Source of the DNA: an uncultured Clostridia bacterium
GTDB taxonomy: Bacteria; Bacillota; Clostridia; Saccharofermentanales; Saccharofermentanaceae
Reading direction: 5' to 3'
Assembly (NCBI GenBank): GCA_946407705.1
Contig: CAMJPC010000001.1
Span: 363,896 to 427,895, forward strand
DNA length: 64,000 bases
Part shown: positions 1-9,257 of the stretch, in pieces
Layout of the letters: every line of letters starts with the position of its first letter
Numbering within the stretch: the stretch's first letter is position 1
Notes under the pieces: model-generated
What the model was told of the DNA's origin: nothing
Databases searched by the model: none
What the model saw: the letters and a program-made list of their open reading frames with translations, nothing else
Program-made: the position numbers and the translations under genes

Positions 1-331
1 CGGTCACGAACAGGTCAGGCTCCTGCTCCTTATCCTTCATCTCCAATACTTTTCTTATTGTCCCGTTCTGATCCGGATAATATTCATTTTCAAGGAAGAA
101 CCCGCCTTCCGGACAGTAGAGGTGCTTGCCTAACTGAACCAGGGCAAGAGGCCTGATATCGTAATCATGCTCAGGATCAACAGTTCCGCTTGTGGCGATC
201 AATGCGTTAACGTCCTGAAAAAACGGAAGATCCGTTCCGCATCCGCCCGTTAACAAGGCGGAAACGCAAACGGATAAAGCAACCGTCCCGGTGATCAATG
301 CACGATTGATCTCTTTCCTGAAATCAAGCAT
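1..331 (-). CDS. Putative lipoprotein, 5'-terminal part only (runs off the left window edge)
   Basis: Minus-strand reading from the CAT at 329-331: MLDFRKEINRALITGTVALSVCVSALLTGGCGTDLPFFQDVNALIATSGTVDPEHDYDIRP...; hydrophobic signal followed by a lipobox-like TGGC; open to the window edge. Confidence 0.6.
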   Translation of the reverse strand, partial: MLDFRKEINRALITGTVALSVCVSALLTGGCGTDLPFFQDVNALIATSGTVDPEHDYDIRPLALVQLGKHLYCPEGGFFLENEYYPDQNGTIRKVLEMKDKEQEPDLFVT

Positions 332-336
332 CCTTA

Positions 337-966
337 TCAAAACCCGAGATTGTCATTAACAAGGATTACCTTGATCCTTCCCTCGTGTCTTGAGAAACGC
401 GTGATGAGGATCTGGCAGCAGATCGTATCAGGTGACTTGCAGTTGAAGCACGTACCCTTTGAAGCACAGGGAGTACTGAGGCCGAAACGCTGCACATTAG
501 TGGGAGCAGCAACGTTTCTTGCGCGTTTCATTGCTGAATCAACGTCATTGCAGACCTTATTCATTCCGACTATGAAGATAACATGCTTGGGACCCTGTGC
601 GATCGCGGAAACACGGTTTGAATTACCGTCGATGTTTACGAGGATGCCGTCATCGGTCATTGCGTTGACGCTCGAAAGGAAGAAATCCGCATCGTATGCC
701 ATGAGCATTGCCTGCCTCTTGTCTTCATAAGCATCACGGTCAATGAAATTATAGTTGCCTTCTTTAAGTGCCTTGGTCAGACCGATTTCATGAACGCTCA
801 TGCCACCGCCCATGGAGATCGAACTTCCTTCGGGGATAAGATCAAGAGCGATCTTCAAAGCTTCTTCTTTATTTGCGGCATAGAAGCCTTCCATGTTGCG
901 TGACTTAAGACCCTCTATGGTCTTCTTTGCAAGGAGTTCATTTCGCTTAACGATGTTGTTATCCAT
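337..966 (-). CDS. LUD-domain protein (LutC/YkgG-like, lactate utilisation family)
   Basis: ORF 209 aa; AANKEEALKIALDLIPEGSSISMGGGMSVHEIGL and IVGMNKVCNDVDSAMKRARNVAAPTN typical of the LUD family; C-terminal Cys cluster. Confidence 0.8.
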   Translation of the reverse strand: MDNNIVKRNELLAKKTIEGLKSRNMEGFYAANKEEALKIALDLIPEGSSISMGGGMSVHEIGLTKALKEGNYNFIDRDAYEDKRQAMLMAYDADFFLSSVNAMTDDGILVNIDGNSNRVSAIAQGPKHVIFIVGMNKVCNDVDSAMKRARNVAAPTNVQRFGLSTPCASKGTCFNCKSPDTICCQILITRFSRHEGRIKVILVNDNLGF

Positions 967-1043
967 AGTCTTATCCTCGCTTCATGAAAATACTATCCGG
1001 TAACTATCCGGACGGACTAATTATATCATCTCAGGCTATGTGT

Positions 1044-2165
1044 TTACTGAGGCAATAAGCGGAGGAGGCAGTAGACGCCCAGAAGTATTGCCAGGAAGAT
1101 GACGTTGATGACCGTGAAAGCCCCGATATAGCTGACTGACTTCTCCTTTGATTTGGGAAGAGCAGCGTGGAACTTATAGGTAATGAGGCTTGCCATGCTT
1201 GCAATGAGCGTACCGAGTCCTCCAAGGTTCGTACCTATTACAAGAGCCTGACCGTCCTTGGTAAAAGCCGATAACAGCAATGCGGCCGGAACGTTGCTTA
1301 TTACCTGCGAAGATACGATGGCGGTAAGCGCGGGTGATTTGGCGACGATCTCGGACATCGTATTATAAACGGCCTCTATCCTTCCCATGTTCCCAACGAA
1401 AACAAAGAAAAAAACGAAAGTGATGAGGAGCGTATAGTCAACGCCTTTGAAAGCTTTCCAGTCCATAACGAGCATTACGGCAACGAGAACGCCGAACGCG
1501 ATCAGGAAATGGATGACCCTCAATACCACGAGAAGGCTCAATGCGAACAGTACAACGCAGATGGCAGCTTTAACTCCGGATATCTTCTTTTGTTCCTCCG
1601 GTTCCTTATTCTCGATCTTCATGTCCTTGCAGAGGATGAAGATAGCAATCGTTACCAGTACGAGCGAGCAAAGCGAATAAGGGAGCATGAGCTTAAGGAA
1701 ATAACCCATCTCCATGTCGTAATGAGTGTAAAGATAAATGTTCTGAGGATTGCCGATCGGTGTCTGCATGCTTCCCAGGTTGGTCGCGACAGTCATTAAG
1801 ATCAGTGTAAAAGTAAGTGTCTTTCTGTCATCAAAAGACTTCATAAGAGCGATCGCGAAAGGAACGAGAGTTACGAGCGTTACGTCGTTTGTAAGTATCA
1901 TTCCCATGAAGAAAGCAAGCCAGACCAGGATAAGCGATACCATCCTTGACGAATGAACCTTTGAAAGGAGCTTGTTCGTGAGCTTGTCGAAAACGCCGAG
2001 TATAACGAGTTCCGATACTACGAGCATCATGCAGAAAAGGATCGCAAGGACCCTGAAATCAACATAACCGATGTAATCCTTATCGGGATGTACAAAGAAA
2101 CAGGATACTATTGCTAGTATCCCTGAAATAAACAAAACCGGATCTTTTTTGATGCGTTCCAACAT
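1044..2165 (-). CDS. SLC13/ArsB-like anion permease, multi-pass membrane protein
   Basis: 373 aa, about 10 hydrophobic segments, LTNDVTLVTLVPFA and SNVPAALLLSAFT motifs of the ion transporter superfamily. Confidence 0.75.
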   Translation of the reverse strand: MLERIKKDPVLFISGILAIVSCFFVHPDKDYIGYVDFRVLAILFCMMLVVSELVILGVFDKLTNKLLSKVHSSRMVSLILVWLAFFMGMILTNDVTLVTLVPFAIALMKSFDDRKTLTFTLILMTVATNLGSMQTPIGNPQNIYLYTHYDMEMGYFLKLMLPYSLCSLVLVTIAIFILCKDMKIENKEPEEQKKISGVKAAICVVLFALSLLVVLRVIHFLIAFGVLVAVMLVMDWKAFKGVDYTLLITFVFFFVFVGNMGRIEAVYNTMSEIVAKSPALTAIVSSQVISNVPAALLLSAFTKDGQALVIGTNLGGLGTLIASMASLITYKFHAALPKSKEKSVSYIGAFTVINVIFLAILLGVYCLLRLLPQ

Positions 2166-2197
2166 AGCGAACAGATTCTACACCTAAGGCAGATCTT

Positions 2198-2617
2198 TCA
2201 CAACAGTTCGGAAACATCCATTACCTTTATGTTGTTTTCGGTCAGGAGCCTTGTGAAAACGCCCTGTCCCGGTATCAGTTTTCCGGTGAAGGAACCGTCG
2301 TAGATCGTGTTCACTCCGCAGGAAGGACTCCTGGACTGCAAGATCACGAGTTCGATCCCGTTATCCTTCACGATCTTCAAGGCAAGCTCTGCTCCCCTTC
2401 TGAATTCCGCATCCACTGAAGTACCGTCCTTATGGCTTACGATGCCGTTTACTATCTCGGAAGATTCCCTCGGTGTCGGAAGTCCGCCCAATACCTCGGG
2501 ACAGATCTCATAAACTTCATGGCCTTTTACAAATTCAGCCACTTTCTCACTGTAGTTGTTGCCGCCGTTATATTTGCAGTTAACGCCGAGCAGGCATGAA
2601 CTTACCGCTATCTTCAA
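2198..2617 (-). CDS. DUF523 domain-containing protein
   Basis: 139 aa, MKIAVSSCLLGVNCKYNGGNNY...EICPEVLGGLPTPRESSEI...QSRSPSCG. Confidence 0.85.
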   Translation of the reverse strand: MKIAVSSCLLGVNCKYNGGNNYSEKVAEFVKGHEVYEICPEVLGGLPTPRESSEIVNGIVSHKDGTSVDAEFRRGAELALKIVKDNGIELVILQSRSPSCGVNTIYDGSFTGKLIPGQGVFTRLLTENNIKVMDVSELL

Positions 2618-2844
2618 TCCGGATCACTCCTTTTCATGAATAAGGACATTATATCATCTGACTTTTTTACTACGATTCTGAAAACTTTTTCGGGATCGGC
2701 AACACCATTTACCTGAAGTGTTGCATAACCATCATACGCAGAAATCATTGCTGATTGTTGGAGGCCTTGTTACCAACGATAATGAAGACATCAAACAAAG
2801 ACAAACACAAACACTAACAAACACAAAATCGGGAGGAAAAGAAA

Positions 2845-3036
2845 ATGAAAATGGTTATGAAGTCACAGTCATCAAAGAAGGGTTTCTCACTCGTTGAACT
2901 CATTTGCGTTATCGCCATCATCGTTATCATCGCAGCAGCAGTCGGATTCAATTACGTTAAGATCTTCAGAAATCTCCCCTGGCAGGAGCTCGTCGGATCT
3001 GACAATCCTTTCACTGTAGTTGCACAGAACAAGTAA
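2845..3036 (+). CDS. Short prepilin-like protein (type IV pilin/pseudopilin N-terminal methylation motif)
   Basis: 63 aa; KKGFSLVELICVIAIIVIIAAAVGFNYV (class III prepilin signal, Glu5); RBS GGGAGGAAAAGAAAATG; followed by a terminator. Confidence 0.7.
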   Translation: MKMVMKSQSSKKGFSLVELICVIAIIVIIAAAVGFNYVKIFRNLPWQELVGSDNPFTVVAQNK

Positions 3037-3061
3037 TCCATACCTTGCCATAAAAATAAAA

Positions 3062-3095
3062 GAGTTCCTGATTCATTTCAGGAACTTTTTTATTG
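3062..3095 (+). terminator. Intrinsic terminator after the prepilin-like gene
   Basis: GTTCCTG ATTCATTT CAGGAAC TTTTTT. Confidence 0.85.
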
Positions 3096-3096
3096 C

Positions 3097-3531
3097 TTAT
3101 TCAGGTTTGTCGGGATTATTCTTTCTCTTCTCACATTCGGGGCAGAGAGAAGTCGGCGTTATCGAGAATAACGATTCCTTTTTGTATCCGCACTTGGAAC
3201 AGATGAACACATACTTGGTAAACATGCTTCCCATCGTTGTGCTTACCAGCCATGTGCCGGTCTCATCATCAGCAACTTTGGGGATCTCCGGCTTATTCTC
3301 GGCAGGTTCCTTGGGCTGTTCGGGAGTTTTCACCGCTTCCTTTTCTTCTGCAACGAAGAGAACCGGGATCTTAATAGTTTCCTCGTCAAACCATGTGCTG
3401 GGTCTGGGCTCTTCAAATGTGCACTTAGTGCTGTAGAACGGACAACCGGAGCACTCGTTCCTGGTTACACACATTCTGTAAACGCCTCTCAATAACTGAT
3501 CCAGCTGTTGCTCTCTTTTCTCATTATTCAT
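3097..3531 (-). CDS. Cys-rich zinc-ribbon protein of unknown function
   Basis: Start at MNNEKREQQ chosen over the upstream ATG; CVTRNECSGCPFYSTKC and CSKCGYKKE...LCPECEKRK. Confidence 0.6.
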   Translation of the reverse strand: MNNEKREQQLDQLLRGVYRMCVTRNECSGCPFYSTKCTFEEPRPSTWFDEETIKIPVLFVAEEKEAVKTPEQPKEPAENKPEIPKVADDETGTWLVSTTMGSMFTKYVFICSKCGYKKESLFSITPTSLCPECEKRKNNPDKPE

Positions 3532-3636
3532 TGGCTTAACCCCTCTAAGAAAGAATAACGGTTCAACGCTAATATTATAACAGCCTTTAGCAAGATATGT
3601 ATAATTGGCATGCCTGAAGATGTCCGGGAAGGTGCA

Positions 3637-3669
3637 AAAACCGGCCTGTAACATTGTTACAGACCGGCA
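3637..3669 (-). terminator. Intrinsic terminator downstream of 3697..4206 (minus strand)
   Basis: Minus strand GCCGGtCTGTAACAATGTTACAGGCCGGTTTTTG: long stem plus T run. Confidence 0.75.
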
Positions 3670-3696
3670 CAGATCATTGATTTTATTATGTTTTCC

Positions 3697-4206
3697 TTAA
3701 TCCCAGTTATTGTTCTCCCAGGAATGAAATCTGTCCAAGAGCATCATCATGATCATCTCTCTCATGGGTGCCGGGAAGACATTAAGCTCGTCATTTAACT
3801 GGTCCCTGAAGATATTAATGTCATCTAACAGGGCCCTGATGACGGTTCCTTCCCTCTGCTTTGAGTCGGACATCTTAAAATTGCTGATTGTCTTTCTCAG
3901 GATCCTCGGCTCCGTGTCCTCGATCGCCACGGGACTGTTCTCTATCTCCGAAGCGTCAGTGAGCTCAAATCCCCAGTCAGAAAGGACCGATGCCGCGACC
4001 ATGTTGATCACGCCGTAACTCGGCTCTTCTTCTGCATTCAGTTTCTTGATTACTATATCTTCTGCTTTTACGCCGTTCAGAAGCAGATCCACCATATCGG
4101 ACCTGATCCTTACACCCAACAGGAACAGCTTGTGGTCATCTATCTTCTTAGTATCGTCAAAGTAGACTATAGGTTCGTCAATATACCTTTCAAGATCAAA
4201 AACCAT
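3697..4206 (-). CDS. Conserved-looking hypothetical protein
   Basis: 169 aa ORF with own terminator; no recognised domain. Confidence 0.6.
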   Translation of the reverse strand: MVFDLERYIDEPIVYFDDTKKIDDHKLFLLGVRIRSDMVDLLLNGVKAEDIVIKKLNAEEEPSYGVINMVAASVLSDWGFELTDASEIENSPVAIEDTEPRILRKTISNFKMSDSKQREGTVIRALLDDINIFRDQLNDELNVFPAPMREMIMMMLLDRFHSWENNNWD

Positions 4207-4517
4207 ATTGTCCTCCCATAATTAACCTCAAAACGCTGACTAAGTGTCTGGCTTTATACTACACTCCGTGAATAACCTTGTTATTTACCCTGTGTTAATA
4301 AAAAGCAAAACAGTTTTGAATAAACCTTGTCAGAGGACAGGCTTATGAGAGGCATAACTTTTGAAATGGTTTATCTGTTAACGTAAGCAAACCCGTTCTT
4401 GCTTACTTGCGCCTGTAGAAAAGCCCGCCTTCTGCAGCGCCCTTGCCGAAACCGCCGTCATAAGTGACCGTGTCGATATACATACCCTTGGGCAGATAAG
4501 GGATGGCGGCATCCGAA

Positions 4518-4727
4518 TCAATCCTTAGGGGGATTCTCCTTGAAATACGACATGTAGTCTTCGTCATCATTCTGCTTCTTCTTTTTCTTGAGAAGGACCG
4601 TGAGAACGATTATGCTTCCGATGGTCATGGCGATAACTATCACGGCAACGATGACTACTATTGCCAGAAACGCTAACAGGACCGGACCGGAACCGGGTCC
4701 CATCATGTCTAAGTCAATCAGATTCAT
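4518..4727 (-). CDS. Small single-pass membrane protein with Lys-rich juxtamembrane segment
   Basis: 69 aa; one strong TM segment then LLKKKKKQNDDED; adjacent to the MFS gene. Confidence 0.5.
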   Translation of the reverse strand: MNLIDLDMMGPGSGPVLLAFLAIVVIVAVIVIAMTIGSIIVLTVLLKKKKKQNDDEDYMSYFKENPPKD

Positions 4728-4728
4728 A

Positions 4729-5799
4729 TTAACCTACCTCCCTTTTTTCAGGTTTCAGAATATAAAGAGCCAGCAGGAAACAAACAGCTGACGTGATCAC
4801 AAGGATAAGGACATTTACTATGAGGCTGTTGCTCTTAACAAACCAGGATATCGTCGCGCCTGCGAAAAGCGCTATGGTCGTGACGCCGAATGCGGCACCG
4901 GGTGCCATCTTCATGACGGAAATGACCATGCCCAATGTCACTGCGGTGGTCATGCTGAAGAATGTTATTCCGATGAGAGAGATGATCATCATCTTGTTGC
5001 CAAGGATCAGGAACGGCAACGCTCCGATAATGCAGATAAATGCAGTCTTCCTGATGCCGATCTTGTCGGACATTATGCCGCCCAAAGCTTTTCCGACACC
5101 CATGAAACAATAAAGGATGACTGACTGCACCATGGTGGTCTTCCATTCCATCGGAATGCCGTATCCGATGTAAGATCTGACTGCGACAATGAAGAAAGCG
5201 GCGAGAGCAACGATCACGACGTTCCTGCCCTTGATGACGTAATTAAAGCCTTTGCATTCGTCGGATTCCTTTGGATTGTCTTTCTTAAGCATCTCCCCTG
5301 CCATTACCAGCGGGAACATCGCCGCGCAAAGGAGCGCGATCCACCAGAAAGACATCTTTGTCGCTGCGAGGACCTGTCCCAGGATAACGCCGAAAGAACC
5401 TCCGCTTACAAATACCGCGACAGGCGTAAGCGTACCTCCCGAAGTCCTTATCGTAAGTTCAGCACCCGCCACGTGGATCATCGCGTTTCCGGTGGAAAGC
5501 AGTACGAGTGATGTCCAGAACAAAGCGCCTTCAGCCTTGAAGATGAAGAAAATGAGAAAGCCCGACAACAGTAAAGGAACGGATACAATTCCCGGTCTGA
5601 ATCTCTCGAAAAGATCGCGCAATGCGCCCCAGAAAAACTGCGGAACAAAAGCGATGCAATTATAAAGGAGCGCGACCATCGTGATGAATACGGGATCCTT
5701 GAAGATCCTGTAGAGCATGAAATAGCAGACTACTTCATTTATCATGTGAAGCACGAAGTAGAGTATTGCAGCTTTTGTTGCCCTGGTCTTAACGGTCAC
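4729..5799 (-). CDS. MFS-type transporter
   Basis: 356 aa, about 10-12 hydrophobic segments, GVGKALGGIMSDKIGIRKTAF MFS signature-like loop. Confidence 0.7.
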   Translation of the reverse strand: MTVKTRATKAAILYFVLHMINEVVCYFMLYRIFKDPVFITMVALLYNCIAFVPQFFWGALRDLFERFRPGIVSVPLLLSGFLIFFIFKAEGALFWTSLVLLSTGNAMIHVAGAELTIRTSGGTLTPVAVFVSGGSFGVILGQVLAATKMSFWWIALLCAAMFPLVMAGEMLKKDNPKESDECKGFNYVIKGRNVVIVALAAFFIVAVRSYIGYGIPMEWKTTMVQSVILYCFMGVGKALGGIMSDKIGIRKTAFICIIGALPFLILGNKMMIISLIGITFFSMTTAVTLGMVISVMKMAPGAAFGVTTIALFAGATISWFVKSNSLIVNVLILVITSAVCFLLALYILKPEKREVG

Positions 5800-5815
5800 G
5801 AAGATCTCCTTCCTG

Positions 5816-6178
5816 TCAAAGTATCAGTTTAAATATCAGTCCGCCGATCGATGTTCCTATAAAGAACGAAACACTGTTCAGAACGAGTGACAAGATGAAC
5901 GGCGATGGCTTTTGGGCATATAGAAGCTTTCTGTAGATAAGCGCTTCCGTTATGAATACGGCAAGTTCAAGTACTGTTAAGTATAATGCTCTCGGAACCG
6001 TGGTATACGCTTCAAACATCAATCCCGAGAAGACGACTATCGGATTTGTCAGTATGTTCACGAAAAGGATCACGATAAGATCGAAGCCTTTCCGGATCCC
6101 TAATATGAGCGCTGTTCCTTCTTCAAGAACTATCGTCAGGAGAAGGCATATGGCAAATGTCAGAAAGACTTCTCTCAT
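5816..6178 (-). CDS. Small integral membrane protein, unknown function
   Basis: 120 aa, 4 hydrophobic segments, same strand and tightly packed with neighbours. Confidence 0.55.
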   Translation of the reverse strand: MREVFLTFAICLLLTIVLEEGTALILGIRKGFDLIVILFVNILTNPIVVFSGLMFEAYTTVPRALYLTVLELAVFITEALIYRKLLYAQKPSPFILSLVLNSVSFFIGTSIGGLIFKLIL

Positions 6179-6191
6179 AACGGGAATATCA

Positions 6192-6545
6192 CTATCTGCT
6201 GATTATGAGATAACACACATACGGCAGGATAAAGACCGAACTGCAGATCAGGGAGATGATGACTCCGTTCATCTTTCTGTCCCTGAGTAAGAGCTGCCAG
6301 ACAAGCGCACTGAATCCGAAGTTCATCACGAAGACGATCAAGACGGTGATCCAGTGAGTGCCGACGGCAAGTTCAGCAAAAAAGCCGATAATGTAACCCA
6401 CAAGCACCGTGGAATTGTGAAGACAAAAGAGGATCCAGTGATCGATCTTTTTCTTCAGTCCGAAAAGCCTGGAGAACAGCTGTCCATACAAAAAAGGGAA
6501 GCTGACAGTCCAGATCACCATCGGCAAAAACAATGTACCTTCCAT
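6192..6545 (-). CDS. Small integral membrane protein, unknown function
   Basis: 117 aa, 4 hydrophobic segments, co-directional with 5816..6178. Confidence 0.5.
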   Translation of the reverse strand: MEGTLFLPMVIWTVSFPFLYGQLFSRLFGLKKKIDHWILFCLHNSTVLVGYIIGFFAELAVGTHWITVLIVFVMNFGFSALVWQLLLRDRKMNGVIISLICSSVFILPYVCYLIISR

Positions 6546-6632
6546 CCCGGATTACCCTGCCTTTCCTTATATATAAAGCAATTATACTAAAAAGAAGGGC
6601 TGTCAAAAAGGCTTGACAGGAATGCGCCGGAA

Positions 6633-7376
6633 TCAGTACTCGTTATTCTTGTGCGGAGCCTTGATCAAAATGTAGACCGCCGCAAGAAGGAGCGTGACCA
6701 TGTTTATGAAAGTAACCATCATGGAAGCGTCTGTGACCATATTCTGGATCTGTATCTGATTGCCTTTGTCAGCGGTCAAAATGGCACCGGCATATATTGC
6801 AATAACCGCAACCGTAGTTATGAGCGAGATCAAGGGCTTAATGAAAAAGAGCTTTATGTCCTTCTCGTATTTCCTGTTCCTGACGTAGACCGCAAATACG
6901 ATAACAGCCTCGATGAGAGCAGGAATTAAGGAAACAATCGTAGTAAGATAGGCATACTGAAGCGGAATGACAGATTTGGCGATCTTGCCGTTGATGGCTT
7001 GAAATACGAATGTCAATCCAAATGTGAGACCGACCCTGTTGATGATAACAACTATCACCAGCCATGATCCGATGACATAGCGGCGCTTGGCATAGAGAAC
7101 GAGAGACACGATGCATATGATCTGAAGGGCCATCGAGATCGCAGTCTTTGCATATGCGCTTTTTGCGATAAACTCCATGGAAAACCTTACCGCAACTATC
7201 TGGAAGATAACGTCCATCATCGCGATCAGGGAGCTCGCGATAAGCCATAATCCGAGGTTCTTTGTTTCCTTGTCCTTGATGGCCATGATGATAAGCCCCA
7301 GAACAAAGCAGCCGATCATCAGGACCGGTCTCGAATATGTATATCCTGTAAGCAAAAGCGCAAAGAATGATTCCAT
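6633..7376 (-). CDS. Integral membrane protein, unknown function
   Basis: 247 aa, about 7 hydrophobic segments. Confidence 0.6.
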   Translation of the reverse strand: MESFFALLLTGYTYSRPVLMIGCFVLGLIIMAIKDKETKNLGLWLIASSLIAMMDVIFQIVAVRFSMEFIAKSAYAKTAISMALQIICIVSLVLYAKRRYVIGSWLVIVVIINRVGLTFGLTFVFQAINGKIAKSVIPLQYAYLTTIVSLIPALIEAVIVFAVYVRNRKYEKDIKLFFIKPLISLITTVAVIAIYAGAILTADKGNQIQIQNMVTDASMMVTFINMVTLLLAAVYILIKAPHKNNEY

Positions 7377-7387
7377 AGTGATCTCTC

Positions 7388-7416
7388 CTAAAAAAGGGCG
7401 TTCGTTTGAACGCCCT
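7388..7416 (-). terminator. Intrinsic terminator downstream of the sulP-like gene
   Basis: Minus strand AGGGCGTTCAAACGAACGCCCTTTTTT. Confidence 0.85.
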
Positions 7417-7448
7417 TGATTATACTATTATTTCCGCATTTTCGAAAA

Positions 7449-9104
7449 TCAGGTCGTAACGATCGCCTGTGCTCTTGCAAGAGCGTCATCGATATGCGCG
7501 CAGAAGTTCTCCTCACCGACTTTCTTATAGAAACCGGACTTCTGGATAACCTTCATCGGCTGCTCATTTACGTGGCTCATTATGAGCTTTACGCCTCTGT
7601 TGCTGCAGTCATCGAAAAGGATCTCGAGATTGCGCATCGCGGTTGCATCGATCGCGCTTACGCTTCTCATGCGGAGAACAAGAGCCTTGGTGTCTTCCTT
7701 CGGCGAGATCTGAAGGATCTTTCCTGCAGTTGCAAAGAACATCGGTCCGTTTATCTCATATACGATCGTATGCTCAGGGAGCACGCGGAGATCGATGCTG
7801 TCGGGATCGTTTTCGGGATCAAAGTCTTTCCATCCCTCAACCTGTGTAACGTCGCTCATTCTCTTCATGAAGAGGACTGCTGCGAGAAGAACGCCCACTT
7901 CGATCGCAACGACGAGATCAAAGATGACCGTAAGAGCAAATGTAAGGAGCAAGACGATGATGTCGCTCTTTGGCGCGCTCTTGACCTGACCTGCGAATCT
8001 TCTCCATCCGCTCATGTTGTAGGCAACCTGGAAAAGGATGGCGGCGATGCAGGGCATCGGAATGAGCTTTGCATAAGGCATGAGGAATACGACAACCAGA
8101 AGAAGCGTAACGGAATGGACCATTCCTGCGATAGGAGTACGTCCGCCGTTCTTGATGTTTGCGGCCGTTCTTGCGATCGCACCCGTGGCGGGAATGCCTC
8201 CGAGGCAGGCTGAAGCGATGTTTCCAACGCCCTGCGCGACTAGCTCGGCATTGGGTCTGTGCTTGGAACCGATCATGCTGTCTGCGACGACTGCCGAAAG
8301 AAGCGATTCAACGCCTGCGAGGAATGCGATGGTAACGGCATTGGTTATCTGTGAGCTGATCATCTCAAAGCTGAACATCGAAGCATTGATGCTGAGATGA
8401 GGAAGTCCGGCACGGATATCCTGGAACTGTTTTCCGATCGTGTTGACGTCAAGGTGAAAGATCTCAACGATGGCTGCCGTTACGATTACCGCGATGAATG
8501 AACCGGGGATCTTCTTGAGGAACAGCTGGCTTAAGATGAGGATGACGAGTGCAAGTGCTCCGATCCCTACTGCCTGCCAGTTGATCGTTGCGCCGTTCAC
8601 AATGAGAGCCTTGACCTTCTCGGCGGTCTCTATGGGCTTCTCGCCGTTCAGGTAACTGATGCCTGTGAAATCCTTTATCTGACCGATGAAAAGCGTAACT
8701 GCGATACCTGCAGTAAATCCCGTTGTGATCGGATCAGGAATGTATTTGAGAAGGCTTCCGAATCTGCAGAAGCCCATGATTATGAGGATTATGCCTGCCA
8801 TGATCGTTGCGACGACCAGACCCTGCATTCCGTCCTTCAGAACGATTCCCGCGACGATGGTGGCAAATGCAGCCGTAGGGCCTGCGATCTGCACGCGGCT
8901 GCCTCCAAGAAATGATACGAGGAATCCTGCGACGATGGCAGTATAGATACCTGCTTCAGGACCTACGCCCGAAGCGATCGCAAGAGCTATGGATAACGGC
9001 AGCGCAATGATCGCCACGATGATACCGGCGACGATATCCTTTACGAGCTGCGAAGCCGAATAGTTCTTCATTACAGAGAACAACTTGGGTTTAAATTCTT
9101 TCAT
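7449..9104 (-). CDS. SulP-family anion permease with C-terminal STAS domain
   Basis: 551 aa; VAGIIVAIIALPLSIALAIASGVGPEAGIYTAIVAGFLVSFLGGSRVQIAGPTAA; STAS-like C-terminus. Confidence 0.92.
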   Translation of the reverse strand: MKEFKPKLFSVMKNYSASQLVKDIVAGIIVAIIALPLSIALAIASGVGPEAGIYTAIVAGFLVSFLGGSRVQIAGPTAAFATIVAGIVLKDGMQGLVVATIMAGIILIIMGFCRFGSLLKYIPDPITTGFTAGIAVTLFIGQIKDFTGISYLNGEKPIETAEKVKALIVNGATINWQAVGIGALALVILILSQLFLKKIPGSFIAVIVTAAIVEIFHLDVNTIGKQFQDIRAGLPHLSINASMFSFEMISSQITNAVTIAFLAGVESLLSAVVADSMIGSKHRPNAELVAQGVGNIASACLGGIPATGAIARTAANIKNGGRTPIAGMVHSVTLLLVVVFLMPYAKLIPMPCIAAILFQVAYNMSGWRRFAGQVKSAPKSDIIVLLLTFALTVIFDLVVAIEVGVLLAAVLFMKRMSDVTQVEGWKDFDPENDPDSIDLRVLPEHTIVYEINGPMFFATAGKILQISPKEDTKALVLRMRSVSAIDATAMRNLEILFDDCSNRGVKLIMSHVNEQPMKVIQKSGFYKKVGEENFCAHIDDALARAQAIVTT

Positions 9105-9257
9105 AAAAGTCCCTCAACATAAACACCGCTATATTCAAACCGCCAAATTATAAAAATAGGGGGACTTTGTATCAATTAATAAAATGCACGAATGTACGCC
9201 CGTTTTAGGCGAATGGAGTAAACGGTTTGGCAAGACGGATATCCTGCCCCGGTCTCA

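Noticed and set aside
7416-8213. 265-aa plus-strand ORF antisense to the SulP gene
   Set aside because: Overlaps a strongly supported SulP/STAS gene; Cys/His/Asp-rich mirror translation
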